A stretch of DNA of 38,727 bases from Prevotella sp. (GTDB lineage Bacteria > Bacteroidota > Bacteroidia > Bacteroidales > Bacteroidaceae): the NCBI GenBank assembly GCA_022511065.1, contig JAFLSG010000018.1, positions 1-38,727 of the forward strand. The letters are read 5' to 3'. This document shows, in pieces, positions 17,555 to 26,640 of this stretch (position 1 is its first letter; every line of letters begins with the position of its first letter). The translations under genes and the position numbers were made by a program. The notes under the pieces are model-generated. The model was given only the letters and a program-made list of their open reading frames with translations, was not told the DNA's origin and ran no database searches.

Positions 17555-18051
17555 CAAGGATAGGAATCTTGAGCGACACGCACGCATACTGGGATGACAG
17601 ATACTTGAAGTATTTCGAGCCGTGCGACGAGATATGGCATGCGGGTGACATCGGCAGCGTGGAGGTGGCAGAGCGATTGTCAGCCTTCCGCACGTTCCGT
17701 GCCGTATGCGGCAACTGCGACGGGGGTGAGCTTCGGCTGATGTACCCCGAGTTGAATCGCTTCAAGTGTGAGGATGCTGACGTGCTTATCAAGCATATCG
17801 GGGGCTATCCCGGCAACTATGATGCTTCCGTTCGCTCCACGCTCTTTGCCAATCCGCCGCAGTTGTTCGTGGCAGGTCACTCGCACATCCTCAAGGTGAA
17901 GTATGACCGCACGTTGGGGCTGCTGCACATCAATCCCGGTGCGGCAGGCTTGCAGGGATGGCACAGGGAGCGCACGCTGATTCGTGTGACCATAGATGGG
18001 CGGGAGTTCAAGGACTTGGAGGTCATTACCCTGGCGGATGAGAAGAAATAG
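17551..18051 (+). CDS. YfcE/MJ0936-type metallophosphoesterase
   Basis: A 166-residue calcineurin-like phosphoesterase of the short YfcE class. Metal ligands are recognisable: ILSDTH (Asp9, His11), WHAGDIGS (Asp33), VCGNCDGG (Asn55), GGYPGNYD, VAGHSHILKV and LHINPGAAG. These bind two metals and hydrolyse phosphodiesters in vitro; the physiological substrate is usually unknown. The ATG overlaps the stop of the cytidylate-kinase-like gene, and rfbB begins 24 bases downstream. Confidence 0.92.
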   Translation: MTRIGILSDTHAYWDDRYLKYFEPCDEIWHAGDIGSVEVAERLSAFRTFRAVCGNCDGGELRLMYPELNRFKCEDADVLIKHIGGYPGNYDASVRSTLFANPPQLFVAGHSHILKVKYDRTLGLLHINPGAAGLQGWHRERTLIRVTIDGREFKDLEVITLADEKK

Positions 18052-18075
18052 AAAAAACATATAAAAGATAAAGAA

Positions 18076-19209
18076 ATGAAGACAATCGTAATCACTGGTG
18101 GTGCTGGCTTCATAGGAAGCCACGTTGTGCGCCTTTTCGTGAACAAGTATCCCGAGTATCACATCATCAACCTCGACAAGCTGACCTATGCGGGTAACCT
18201 GGCGAACTTGAAGGACATCGAGGGAAAGCCGAACTATGAGTTCGTGAAGATGGACATCTGCGACTTCGATGCTTTCTACAAGCTGATGCAGGACAAGAAG
18301 GTGGACGGCATCATTCACCTTGCGGCGGAGAGCCACGTGGATCGCTCCATCAAGGATCCCTTCACCTTCGCAAAGACAAATGTGATGGGTACGCTCTCGC
18401 TGCTTCAGGCTGCGAAACTCTATTGGGAGAGCCTGCCGGAGAAATACGAGGGTAAGCGGTTCTATCACATCTCTACCGATGAGGTGTATGGCGCACTTGA
18501 ACTGACGCATCCCGAGGGCATCGAGCCTCCGTTCACCACGACGGCATCCTCTGCGGAGCATCATCTGGCTTACGGCGACAAGTTCTTCTTAGAGACCACG
18601 AAATACAATCCCCACTCTCCCTATTCGGCATCGAAGGCATCAAGCGACCACTTCGTGCGTGCCTATCATGACACCTACGGGATGCCGGTGGTGGTGACCA
18701 ATTGCTCAAACAACTATGGTCCCTATCAGTTCCCCGAGAAGCTGATACCGCTGTTCATCAACAATATCCGCAACCGCAAGCCGTTGCCCGTGTATGGCAA
18801 GGGTGAGAATGTGCGCGACTGGCTTTATGTGGAAGACCATGCTCGTGCCATTGACGTGATATTCCACGAGGGCAAGATTGCCGACACCTATAATATCGGT
18901 GGCTTCAACGAGTGGAAGAACATAGATATTATTAAGGTGGTCATCAACACCGTGGATCGTCTGCTGGGTCGCAAGGAAGGTGAGGACATGGATTTGATTA
19001 CCTTCGTGACTGACCGTGCCGGCCATGACCTCCGCTACGCCATCGACTCCTCAAAGCTTCAGCGTGAGCTGGGTTGGGAGCCAAGCCTGCAGTTCGAGGA
19101 AGGCATTGAGAAGACCGTGCGCTGGTATCTTGACAATCAGGAGTGGCTTGACAACGTGACTTCCGGCGACTATCAGAAATATTACGATAATATGTATGCC
19201 GGTCGCTGA
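18076..19209 (+). CDS. rfbB: dTDP-glucose 4,6-dehydratase
   Basis: A 377-residue extended short-chain dehydrogenase. ITGGAGFIGSHVVRLF (residues 6-21) is the NAD-binding glycine motif. HISTDEVYGAL carries the Thr134, Asp135, Glu136 catalytic set typical of RmlB. YSASKASSDH is the YxxxK motif (Tyr183, Lys187). NNYGPYQFPEKLIPLFINN and RDWLYVEDHARAI are also RmlB-specific. The product, dTDP-4-keto-6-deoxyglucose, is the substrate for the ketoisomerase encoded three genes on. No rmlA, rmlC or rmlD is nearby, so the branch is toward an amino sugar rather than rhamnose. RBS-like AAAGATAAAGAA precedes the ATG. Confidence 0.95.
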   Translation: MKTIVITGGAGFIGSHVVRLFVNKYPEYHIINLDKLTYAGNLANLKDIEGKPNYEFVKMDICDFDAFYKLMQDKKVDGIIHLAAESHVDRSIKDPFTFAKTNVMGTLSLLQAAKLYWESLPEKYEGKRFYHISTDEVYGALELTHPEGIEPPFTTTASSAEHHLAYGDKFFLETTKYNPHSPYSASKASSDHFVRAYHDTYGMPVVVTNCSNNYGPYQFPEKLIPLFINNIRNRKPLPVYGKGENVRDWLYVEDHARAIDVIFHEGKIADTYNIGGFNEWKNIDIIKVVINTVDRLLGRKEGEDMDLITFVTDRAGHDLRYAIDSSKLQRELGWEPSLQFEEGIEKTVRWYLDNQEWLDNVTSGDYQKYYDNMYAGR

Positions 19210-19243
19210 ACGGCAACGTAACCCATACTAAACCATAACCGAT

Positions 19244-20431
19244 ATGAAAAAAATTCTTCTTTTAGGCTCTGGTGAACTCGGCAAGGAGTTCGTGATTGCC
19301 GCAAAGCGCGCAGGACAATACGTGATAGCCTGCGACCGTTACGACAACGCTCCCGCTATGCAAGTGGCTGACGAGCGCGAGATTTTCCCGATGCTCGACG
19401 GCGATGCACTTGATGCCGTGGTCAGGAAGCATCGTCCGGACATCATCGTGCCTGAAATCGAGGCCATCCGCACGGAAAGGCTCTTTGATTTCGAGCGCGA
19501 GGGTATTCAGGTGACGCCGAGTGCCCGCGCAGTGAACTTCACGATGAACCGCCGTGCCATCCGCGACCTCGCTTCGCGTGAACTTGGTCTCCGCACGGCA
19601 AAGTATTTCTATGCCAAGACATTCGAGGAGTTTAAGAAGGCTGCTGACGAGATTGGCTATCCGTGTGTGGTGAAGCCACTGATGTCATCGTCTGGTCATG
19701 GGCAGAGTTATGTTCACAACGAGGGCGAACTGGAGCAGGCTTTCAAGGATGCGATGGAAGGCAGTCGCGGTGATGTGCGTGAGGTAATCATCGAGGAGTT
19801 CATCGACTTTGAGAGTGAGTTCACACTCCTTACTGTGACGCAGAAGAATGGCGAGACACTTTTCTGTCCGCCTATCGGTCATGTGCAGAAGGGTGGCGAC
19901 TACCGCGAGTCATGGCAACCCTACAAGATTAGTGATGAGGCGTTGGCACAAGCACAGGATATGGCGCGCAAGGTGACGGCTGCACTCACGGGTGCAGGCA
20001 TCTGGGGCGTTGAGTTCTTCTTGACCAAGCAGGGCGAGGTTATCTTCTCCGAGTTGTCTCCCCGTCCGCATGATACGGGTATGGTGACGCTTGGCCACAC
20101 CACGAATCTCTCGGAGTTTGAGCTTCATTTCCGTGCCGTTATGGGACTGCCTATCGCAGGTATTCACTTGGAGCATGCGGGTGCAAGTGCCGTGGTGCTC
20201 TCCCCGAAGGAATCTTGGGAGCCGCTTGACTATAATCTCGAAGAGGCACTGAAGGAAGACCATACCCGCATCCGCATCTTCGGAAAGCCCGATGCACATC
20301 CTGGCAGGCGTATGGGTGTCGTGCTGTGCTATGGTGAGGTAGGCGACGATGTCAATGCGCTGCGTGACAAGGCTAAGCGACTGGCAAAGACGGTATTGGG
20401 TACTGATCCGTATGAGAAGTTTGGACATTAA
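19244..20431 (+). CDS. purT: Formate-dependent phosphoribosylglycinamide formyltransferase
   Basis: A 395-residue ATP-grasp enzyme converting GAR to formyl-GAR with formate and ATP in purine synthesis. [84 protein letters not shown] and [18 protein letters not shown] are conserved in bona fide PurT, including the residues around the bound nucleotide. The length matches the family. The gene sits unexpectedly inside a dTDP-sugar cluster and its end overlaps the ketoisomerase gene by 20 bases. Confidence 0.95.
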   Translation: MKKILLLGSGELGKEFVIAAKRAGQYVIACDRYDNAPAMQVADEREIFPMLDGDALDAVVRKHRPDIIVPEIEAIRTERLFDFEREGIQVTPSARAVNFTMNRRAIRDLASRELGLRTAKYFYAKTFEEFKKAADEIGYPCVVKPLMSSSGHGQSYVHNEGELEQAFKDAMEGSRGDVREVIIEEFIDFESEFTLLTVTQKNGETLFCPPIGHVQKGGDYRESWQPYKISDEALAQAQDMARKVTAALTGAGIWGVEFFLTKQGEVIFSELSPRPHDTGMVTLGHTTNLSEFELHFRAVMGLPIAGIHLEHAGASAVVLSPKESWEPLDYNLEEALKEDHTRIRIFGKPDAHPGRRMGVVLCYGEVGDDVNALRDKAKRLAKTVLGTDPYEKFGH

Positions 20432-20828
20432 GATCATCAATCTCCCAAAGATAACGGATCCGCGCGGTAATCTGACCGTGGCGGAAGGTTTGAGTGAGAC
20501 TGTGCCTTTCGATATCAAGCGCGCCTATTGGCTGTATGATGTTCCTGGCGGTGGCAGCCGTGGTGGTCATGCCCATAAGCGTCTCCGTCAGTTTGTGGTG
20601 GCTGTTAGTGGCTCTTTCCATGTCACGCTCGACAATGGCCATGAGCGCAAGACGGTTCTGCTGAACCATCCTTATCAGGGTCTGCTTATTGACACAAATA
20701 TCTGGCGCACCCTCGATGACTTTTCTTCCGGTGCCGTCTGTCTCGTGCTTGCTTCCGAGCATTACGAGGAAGATGATTACATCTACGACTACGATGAGTT
20801 CCTGAAATACGTGGGATGTTCGAGATAG
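20412..20828 (+). CDS. WxcM/FdtA-like dTDP-sugar 3,4-ketoisomerase
   Basis: A 138-residue cupin when started at the ATG at 20412 ([26 protein letters not shown]), which gives the usual family N-terminus; the frame is open further upstream to 20349 inside pur[42 protein letters not shown] contains the conserved His pair of FdtA/QdtA. These enzymes convert dTDP-4-keto-6-deoxyglucose to the 3-keto isomer, with 4-epimerisation in FdtA or without it in QdtA. Sequence alone does not separate the two. Overlaps of 20 and 13 bases with its neighbours suggest coupled translation. Confidence 0.88.
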   Translation: MRSLDIKIINLPKITDPRGNLTVAEGLSETVPFDIKRAYWLYDVPGGGSRGGHAHKRLRQFVVAVSGSFHVTLDNGHERKTVLLNHPYQGLLIDTNIWRTLDDFSSGAVCLVLASEHYEEDDYIYDYDEFLKYVGCSR

Positions 20829-21757
20829 TACGCTATACGGCAGACAAGGCAGACGAGTGGAATCACTTTGTGGCGGGGTCGAAGAATGGTACTTTCCTCT
20901 TCGACCGCCACTATATGGATTATCATGCAGATCGTTTCCACGACCACTCGCTGATGTTCTATGATGAGCGTGGTCTTTATGCACTCTTGCCTGCCAATGA
21001 TGCGGAAGATGGTGTACTTTATTCGCATAAGGGATTGACTTATGGCGGTTTGGTGACCGATAGCCGTGCAACAGCTAATGGCGTATGCATACTCTTTCAG
21101 GAACTGAAAGCTCATCTGCTGTCTCTCGGATTTCACAAGGTTATCTACAAACCCGTGCCGTGGATTTATCACCGCCTCCCTTCGGAGGAAGATCTCTATG
21201 CGCTCTTTCTGCAAGGCGCGAGACTTATAGGGCGTGATATTTCCTCCACAATCATTCCATCAGCCAACTTGAAATGGAGTCACGGTCGCAAATATGCTGC
21301 CGATAAGGCAAGAAAGTGCGGCATCGTGGTTGAGCAGAGTGAGGATTATGCCGCCTTTTGGCGCATCCTTACTGATAATCTGCAAAAAAAGCATGGTGTC
21401 AAGCCCGTGCATTCCCTTGATGAGATTCTGCTCTTGCACAGTCGTTTCCCCGAGAATATTCGTCTGTATGTTGCGAGGTGTGGAGATGAAATCATTGGTG
21501 GCACCGTACTCTATTTATGTGGGCAGGTAGTCCATGCGCAATATATTTCCGCCACGGAAAAAGGTAAGCGGTTGCATGCCATTGATGCCCTCTATGAGCA
21601 GATTTTGAAACACGACTATGCGGATGCACCTTTCTTTGATTTCGGCAAATCCACCGTGGCGAATGGCTATGAGTTGAATGAAAGCCTTGCTTTCCAGAAA
21701 GAAAGTTTCGGGGGTAGGGGGCTCTGTTACGATACTTACGAGTGGACGCTATGTTAA
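20816..21757 (+). CDS. GNAT/FemAB-like acyltransferase
   Basis: A 313-residue protein of the double-GNAT FemAB/BioF2-like type. The N-terminal half has [38 protein letters not shown]. The C-terminal GNAT-like half has [62 protein letters not shown]. Placed between a ketoisomerase and an aminotransferase, it most likely acylates the 3-amino group of the dTDP-sugar or a glycan carrying it. This differs from the left-handed beta-helix acetyltransferases FdtC and QdtC known for this step. Overlaps both neighbours (13 and 7 bases). Confidence 0.83.
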   Translation: MFEIVRYTADKADEWNHFVAGSKNGTFLFDRHYMDYHADRFHDHSLMFYDERGLYALLPANDAEDGVLYSHKGLTYGGLVTDSRATANGVCILFQELKAHLLSLGFHKVIYKPVPWIYHRLPSEEDLYALFLQGARLIGRDISSTIIPSANLKWSHGRKYAADKARKCGIVVEQSEDYAAFWRILTDNLQKKHGVKPVHSLDEILLLHSRFPENIRLYVARCGDEIIGGTVLYLCGQVVHAQYISATEKGKRLHAIDALYEQILKHDYADAPFFDFGKSTVANGYELNESLAFQKESFGGRGLCYDTYEWTLC

Positions 21758-22914
21758 AATACCTCGACTTAAAACGAATCAACGACGCATATAGGGCGGA
21801 TATAGAAACCGCCATGCGTAGTGTGTTGGATAGCGGATGGTACTTGCGTGGCGAGGCAACCCGCCGTTTCGAGGCGCATTATGCCGACTATATTGGCACG
21901 CGCTATTGCGTCGGTTGCGGCAATGGCTTGGATGCGCTGTCACTGATTCTCCTTGCCTATAAGGAAATGGGTGTGCTGACGGATGGTGATGAGGTTATCG
22001 TGCCCGCCAATACCTATATCGCCTCGATACTCGCCATCACCCGTTGCGGATTGAAGCCTGTGCTTGTAGAACCCTCGGAAGATACGTTGCAGATAGATGA
22101 CTCTCGGATTGAGGCTGCTATCACGGAGCGTACCCGCGCCCTGATGATTGTGCATCTTTATGGCCGTTGTGCCTATACGGATGAGATTGGGGAAATCTGC
22201 CGCCGGCATCATTTGAAACTGATTGAAGACAATGCTCAGGCGCATGGCTGCCATGATGGGGAGCGCAAGACGGGCTCGTTAGGTGATGCTGCGGGGCATA
22301 GCTTTTACCCGGGAAAGAATCTCGGGGCTTTGGGCGATGCGGGAGCAGTCACCACAAACGATGAGCAGTTGACGGAGATTATCCGTGCGTTAGGAAATTA
22401 CGGGAGTCATCAGAAGTATGTTCACGATTGGCAGGGATGTAACTCCCGGATAGACGAATTGCAAGCCGCTGTGCTTGATGTGAAGTTGCAACATATCGAT
22501 GCCGCCAATCAACGGCGCAAGGAGATTGCTGCCCTATATATAAATAAGGTGCAAAATCCCCTGCTGCGCTTTAATGCAGTGGCGAACCCACTTTCAAATA
22601 GGATGGCAAATCCTCTGCAACCGACCCCCGTTTGCGATAGGGATTGCGTGTGGCATATCTTCCCCGTATTTACCGAGCATCGGGATGCCTTGCAGCAATA
22701 TCTGCATGCGCATGGCGTGGAAACGCAGGTGCACTATCCGATTCCGCCCCACCGCCAGAAGTGCTTCGAGGCATGGAATCACTTATCCCTCCCCATCACC
22801 GAGCGAATCAGTATGCAAGAACTGAGCATACCCTGCCATGAGACACTGACAGAAAAAGAGGTCAGTTACATAACCGACCTCTTGAACTCGTTTACTATTT
22901 TATTCGGGCAATAA
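21751..22914 (+). CDS. DegT/DnrJ/EryC1/StrS family dTDP-sugar aminotransferase (FdtB/QdtB-like)
   Basis: A 387-residue fold-type I PLP enzyme started at the ATG at 21751 ([34 protein letters not shown]), the usual family N-terminus; a GTG three codons upstream is an alternative. The PLP lysine is Lys189 in [19 protein letters not shown], and EDNAQAHGC is the cofactor aspartate motif. With the upstream ketoisomerase it should yield a dTDP-3-amino-3,6-dideoxyhexose. It is the last gene of the operon. Its final 15 bases overlap the end of the convergent lutC gene. Confidence 0.93.
   Translation: MLKYLDLKRINDAYRADIETAMRSVLDSGWYLRGEATRRFEAHYADYIGTRYCVGCGNGLDALSLILLAYKEMGVLTDGDEVIVPANTYIASILAITRCGLKPVLVEPSEDTLQIDDSRIEAAITERTRALMIVHLYGRCAYTDEIGEICRRHHLKLIEDNAQAHGCHDGERKTGSLGDAAGHSFYPGKNLGALGDAGAVTTNDEQLTEIIRALGNYGSHQKYVHDWQGCNSRIDELQAAVLDVKLQHIDAANQRRKEIAALYINKVQNPLLRFNAVANPLSNRMANPLQPTPVCDRDCVWHIFPVFTEHRDALQQYLHAHGVETQVHYPIPPHRQKCFEAWNHLSLPITERISMQELSIPCHETLTEKEVSYITDLLNSFTILFGQ
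22856..22883 (-). terminator. Terminator of lutABC located inside degT coding sequence
   Basis: On the minus strand AAGAGGTC and GACCTCTT form an 8-bp stem extended by GTTA/TAAC after one mismatch, followed directly by TTTC. It lies 17 bases after the lutC stop and coincides with the last codons of the aminotransferase gene on the other strand. Confidence 0.6.
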
Positions 22915-23493
22915 AACCACCGTGACACTCCTTGCGGCCTGCGCACCCATGACCAACACCTGGGCAATGTCTGCCGTCTTCGATGGACCGCTGATGAATG
23001 TGCCATATCCATCATACGTTGGGTCAAAACTGATGCGCTTGTAAGCCTCGTGCATATTGTTTACGATTTCACGCTTCGGCAGCAAGATGACAAGATTCTC
23101 AGAAATGAAGCATACCGCTTTCTCCTTCATCTGCTGCGGAATCCATACACATCCATTCTCCGCCACGCCGAACCTTCCGCGTATAATCCCCACATCTGTG
23201 CCATTCAAGTCTGCGGCAGCATTGACCGCATCGGGATTTCTTGTCGCGATGGTCACTTCGGGCAGATTGCTCGCTATCTCCTTCGCATCGGGATAGATTT
23301 CCTTCACGATTTCGTTGATATTCTGCCCTTGCTTCATCTCAACAACCTTGCCGCCCACGCTCTCACTCATCTTGATGAATTGCGCCACGGGGTCGGGGTA
23401 GGTGATGGCCTTAATGTCGTCGAGCGACGGCATGGCATATTGCTGCCGTAAGTTGGCTTTATATTTTGATAAGATGGCTTCTTTTTTGCTCAT
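22900..23493 (-). CDS. lutC: LUD-domain lactate utilization protein C
   Basis: A 197-residue LutC/YkgG (LUD) protein: [72 protein letters not shown], ending in [32 protein letters not shown]. The [13 protein letters not shown] motif is diagnostic. With LutA and LutB it forms the iron-sulfur complex oxidising L-lactate to pyruvate. It is the third gene of the operon, 17 bases after lutB, and ends tail-to-tail with the aminotransferase gene in a 15-base overlap. Confidence 0.93.
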   Translation of the reverse strand: MSKKEAILSKYKANLRQQYAMPSLDDIKAITYPDPVAQFIKMSESVGGKVVEMKQGQNINEIVKEIYPDAKEIASNLPEVTIATRNPDAVNAAADLNGTDVGIIRGRFGVAENGCVWIPQQMKEKAVCFISENLVILLPKREIVNNMHEAYKRISFDPTYDGYGTFISGPSKTADIAQVLVMGAQAARSVTVVLLPE

Positions 23494-23510
23494 GATGCCT
23501 GGTTATTTCG

Positions 23511-24881
23511 TTACTTTACTTTTCCTTTTTTCCAGAGTGTGTGGAATGATTCTTTTGGGAACTTCATCATCTCGTGACCTTCCGCCCACGGGTTGATACC
23601 CATGTTCATCAGCGCCGAAGGCACGAGGTTTGCCAACGGTGCCATAGCCGTGCCTGCCTTATAGAGTGCATCGCTGCCATACACCATGCTCATACCCTTA
23701 CACATCAGTTTTTTCTGCGGATTGGCGGTGCCGAATTCATCAAGCTGCTGCCGCCATTGATAGATTTGGTCGCCGAGATTCAGCTTCACGGGGCACACCG
23801 ACTGACAACTCAGGCAGAGTGTGCAGGCACTCACGTTGCCTGAATGCTTCTGCTTGTCGCGCAGCATGCCGAGGTTGATGCCGATGGGACCGGGAATGAA
23901 GTAGCTGTATGAATAGCCACCGCTGCGGCGATAGACGGGGCAGGTGTTCATGCACGAGCCGCATCGTATGCACTTCAGCGATTCCCAGTGCTCGGGATTG
24001 CCTATCCACTCGCTCCGCCCGTTATCCACGAGGATGATATGCATCGGATGTGCCGTCGGTCGGGCCTTGCGGAAGTGCGAGGTATAGGTCGTGGTGGGCT
24101 GACCTGTGCCTGCACGACAGAGCATCCGCTGGAATACGGCGAGACAGTCATAGTTTGGAATCACCTTCTCCAATCCGATGGCGGCGATGTGCAATTTGGG
24201 GCACGAGGTGGACATATCTGCGTTGCCTTCATTGGTGCATACCACGATGTCACCCGTCTCCGCGATGCCGAAGTTCGCCCCCGTCATACCCGCGTCTGCC
24301 GTCAGAAACTCGTTGCGCAGACTCAGTCTTGCCATATAAGTAAGATAGGTGGGGTCATGGTTGCCCTTTTCGCTACCGAGCTTTTCTTCGAATAGTTCGC
24401 CTACATCGTCATGGTTCAGGTGGATGGCCGGCATCACGATGTGGCTCGGCTTTTGCCCCTTCAACTGAATGATGCGCTCACCGAGGTCAGTCTCCACCAC
24501 TTCGATGCCTTTCGCCTCTAAGTAAGGGTTCATCTCGCATTCTTCCGTGAGCATCGACTTCGATTTCACCATCTTCTTCACGCCGTGCTCCTTCAGTATG
24601 CCATATGCTATCTCGTTGAATTCCTCGGCATCCTTCGCCCAATGCACCACGCATCCGTTCTTCTCCGCATTCGTGGCGAACTGGTCGAGATACTCGTCAA
24701 GGTGTGTCAGCGTGTGGCGCTTGATGGCACTCGCCTTCTCGCGCAATTGCTCCCACTCATCGAGTCCGTATGCCATGTTGTCACGCTTCGTGCGCACTGC
24801 CCAGAATGTGGCATCGTGCCACTTGGCGTATTTCTGGTCCTTTAGGAATTCCTTTGCTGCTTTGCTGTGTCCTGTGCTCAT
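23511..24881 (-). CDS. lutB: LutB-type iron-sulfur protein
   Basis: About 456 residues from MSTGHSKAAKEF at 24881, preceded by a strong GGAGAG; an in-frame ATG at 24908, just after the lutA stop, would add nine residues and cannot be excluded. The N-terminal LUD domain (KMVKSKSMLTEECEMNPYLEAKGIEVVETDLGERIIQL) is followed by two ferredoxin-type cluster motifs, Cys304-307-310-314 in CIRCGSCMNTCP and Cys353-356-359-363 in CTLCLSCQSVCP. This is the electron-transfer subunit of the lactate oxidation complex. It lies between lutA and lutC. Confidence 0.94.
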   Translation of the reverse strand: MSTGHSKAAKEFLKDQKYAKWHDATFWAVRTKRDNMAYGLDEWEQLREKASAIKRHTLTHLDEYLDQFATNAEKNGCVVHWAKDAEEFNEIAYGILKEHGVKKMVKSKSMLTEECEMNPYLEAKGIEVVETDLGERIIQLKGQKPSHIVMPAIHLNHDDVGELFEEKLGSEKGNHDPTYLTYMARLSLRNEFLTADAGMTGANFGIAETGDIVVCTNEGNADMSTSCPKLHIAAIGLEKVIPNYDCLAVFQRMLCRAGTGQPTTTYTSHFRKARPTAHPMHIILVDNGRSEWIGNPEHWESLKCIRCGSCMNTCPVYRRSGGYSYSYFIPGPIGINLGMLRDKQKHSGNVSACTLCLSCQSVCPVKLNLGDQIYQWRQQLDEFGTANPQKKLMCKGMSMVYGSDALYKAGTAMAPLANLVPSALMNMGINPWAEGHEMMKFPKESFHTLWKKGKVK

Positions 24882-24915
24882 AAGCCTCTCTCCATTCTTT
24901 ATCGTCATTTACCTC

Positions 24916-25653
24916 TCAAAGCCCTGCCGCAAGTATCTCCACGACATGCTTGAACTCGATGCCGAATCCTTGCTTTCTCGCCACGCCCGCCATGTGCATC
25001 AGACAAGAGCAGTCGGGGCCAGTCACATATTCCGCACCCGTCTGGATATGCCGCTCCACCTTGTCCTTACCCATCTGCGTGCTCACGGCAGTTTCCTCCA
25101 CGGAGAACATACCGCCAAATCCGCAGCACTCATCGGGTCGCTCAGGCTCAACGACCTCTATGCCTTCCACCAAGGCCAGCAAGTCCTTGATTTTGTTGAA
25201 CTTGCCGATATGCTCCTCGGATGGCGAACTGAGTCCAAGTTCCCGCACGCCGTGACAAGAATTGTGGAGGCTCACCTTATGAGGGAACTTGCCGAGGCGA
25301 GTGCTCACCTTTGCCACATCGTGCAGAAACTCAACCACATCCATAATCTTCCCCGAGGTCAGGCATTCGTGCTTGCCTTCAAGCAGACGCGGATAGTTGA
25401 GCTTGACGAAGGCGGTGCAACTGACGGATGGCGCCACCACATAGTCGAAATCCTTGAACTTCTCCTCAAACTTCTCCGCGAGCGACACGGCTTGCTGCTC
25501 GAAGCCCGCATTAGCCATCGGCTGCCCGCAGCAGGTCTGGTTGAGCGGATAATCCACTTCGTAGCCCAGATGCTTCAGCAGCTTGTAGGTCGCCACGCCC
25601 ACCTGCGGATATACCACATCCACGTAACAGGGGATAAATAGTCCGATTCTCAT
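24916..25653 (-). CDS. lutA: LutA-type (Fe-S)-binding protein, CCG domain
   Basis: A 245-residue protein with two CCG (DUF224) cysteine-rich motifs, one ending in NQTCCGQPMANAG and a second in HNSCHGVRELG ... DECCGFGGMFS. The start MRIGLFIPCYVDVVYPQVGVATYKLL is typical of LutA/YkgE. The CCG domains bind a non-canonical [4Fe-4S] or heterodisulfide-type centre. First gene of lutABC; a -7 box lies 37 bases upstream of the ATG. Confidence 0.94.
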   Translation of the reverse strand: MRIGLFIPCYVDVVYPQVGVATYKLLKHLGYEVDYPLNQTCCGQPMANAGFEQQAVSLAEKFEEKFKDFDYVVAPSVSCTAFVKLNYPRLLEGKHECLTSGKIMDVVEFLHDVAKVSTRLGKFPHKVSLHNSCHGVRELGLSSPSEEHIGKFNKIKDLLALVEGIEVVEPERPDECCGFGGMFSVEETAVSTQMGKDKVERHIQTGAEYVTGPDCSCLMHMAGVARKQGFGIEFKHVVEILAAGL

Positions 25654-25689
25654 TTTGTCAGTTTGTTCTTATTAGTTCTTAAGTGGATG

Positions 25690-25697
25690 CAAATATA
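25690..25697 (-). promoter_or_regulatory. -7 box (TATATTTG) of lutABC
   Basis: On the minus strand TATATTTG matches TAnnTTTG, 37 bases before lutA. A -33 TTG is not seen, which would suit regulated expression. The 172-base divergent region 25654-25825 also carries the BI-1 gene promoter and nothing else recognisable. Confidence 0.5.
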
Positions 25698-25771
25698 CTA
25701 AAAAGTCCTTAAAATCTTCGTGCTTGTGGGATTTTATGGCGCGATTTTATGTTTTATTAAAAATATATCCA

Positions 25772-25779
25772 TACCTTTG
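25772..25779 (+). promoter_or_regulatory. -7 box (TACCTTTG) of the BI-1 family gene
   Basis: TACCTTTG is a full -7 match 46 bases before the ATG at 25826. The upstream segment is AT-rich without a clear TTG. A second near-match, CATATTTG, lies at 25786-25793. Confidence 0.6.
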
Positions 25780-25825
25780 TGGCATCATATTTGCATGTAG
25801 CATCATGTGACAATTATAAAACGAA

Positions 25826-26551
25826 ATGAATATGAATTACAACGAACTGAATTTTGATGCCTTGACGCGAGAGCGGGAACTCTCGATGTCGGCTGCCTTC
25901 CCCGCCCTGATGCGGAAGGTGTATGTGTGGATGGCTATGGCGCTCGTTATCACGGGTGTGACTGCCTATGGCGTGGCAACAAGCCCTGGTCTCTTGATGA
26001 CCATCGCGACCAATCAGATTCTTTTCTGGGCACTGATTATCGCCGAGTTTGGACTCGTGTTGGCTATCACAGCCGCCATCAACCGCTTGTCGCTCACCAC
26101 GGCGACGCTCCTCTTTGTGCTGTACTCGATTATCAACGGAGCCACGCTGTCGTTCATCTTCGCCATCTACACCATGTCGAGCATTGCCAGCGTGTTCTTC
26201 ATCACGGCGGGCACATTCTCCGTGATGGCGCTGATTGGCTACACCACCAAGACCGACCTTACCTCGATGGGCAAGATTCTCTTCATGGCGCTGATAGGTA
26301 TCATCATCGCCACGGTGGTAAACATCTTCCTCAAGAGTTCGGGCTTGGAGACCATCGTGAGCTATCTCGGCGTACTGATATTCGTAGGGCTTACCGCCTA
26401 TGATTCTCAGAAGATTAAGCAGATGTTGCTCATGGCTCCCGATGCGGGAGAGGGTGCGCAGAAACTTGCGCTGCTCGGTGCATTGTCGCTCTATTTGGAC
26501 TTCATCAACCTGTTCATCTATCTGCTCCGCATCTTCGGTCGCCGCGAGTAA
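25826..26551 (+). CDS. Bax inhibitor-1/YccA family membrane protein
   Basis: A 241-residue protein with seven hydrophobic helices after a polar N-terminus (MNMNYNELNFDALTRERELSMSAAFPALMRKVYVWMAMALVITGVTAYG). YTMSSIASVFFITAGTFSVMALIGYTTKTDLTSMGKILFMALIGIIIATVVNIFLKSS and the late YLGVLIFVGLTAYDSQKIKQML are family signatures, with the conserved TAYDSQKIK near the end. Family members are pH-sensitive Ca2+ leak channels or protease (FtsH) partners in bacteria. It is a single-gene unit with its own -7 box, convergent with the EamA transporter gene. Confidence 0.94.
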   Translation: MNMNYNELNFDALTRERELSMSAAFPALMRKVYVWMAMALVITGVTAYGVATSPGLLMTIATNQILFWALIIAEFGLVLAITAAINRLSLTTATLLFVLYSIINGATLSFIFAIYTMSSIASVFFITAGTFSVMALIGYTTKTDLTSMGKILFMALIGIIIATVVNIFLKSSGLETIVSYLGVLIFVGLTAYDSQKIKQMLLMAPDAGEGAQKLALLGALSLYLDFINLFIYLLRIFGRRE

Positions 26552-26600
26552 TCACCGCATAGCATGAGTGCATGGCATGTCTATGCACACGAAATAACCG

Positions 26601-26640
26601 ATGGAGGGCGCACTATTTTTTGTGTAGTGTCGCCCTCCAT
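26601..26640. terminator. Hairpin between the BI-1 and EamA genes
   Basis: ATGGAGGGCG at 26601-26610 pairs with CGCCCTCCAT at 26631-26640, continued by CACTA/TAGTG after a 1-base bulge, with a 9-base T-rich loop. It contains the stop codon of the EamA gene (26613-26615) and lies 49 bases after the BI-1 stop. It probably terminates both transcripts. Confidence 0.6.
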
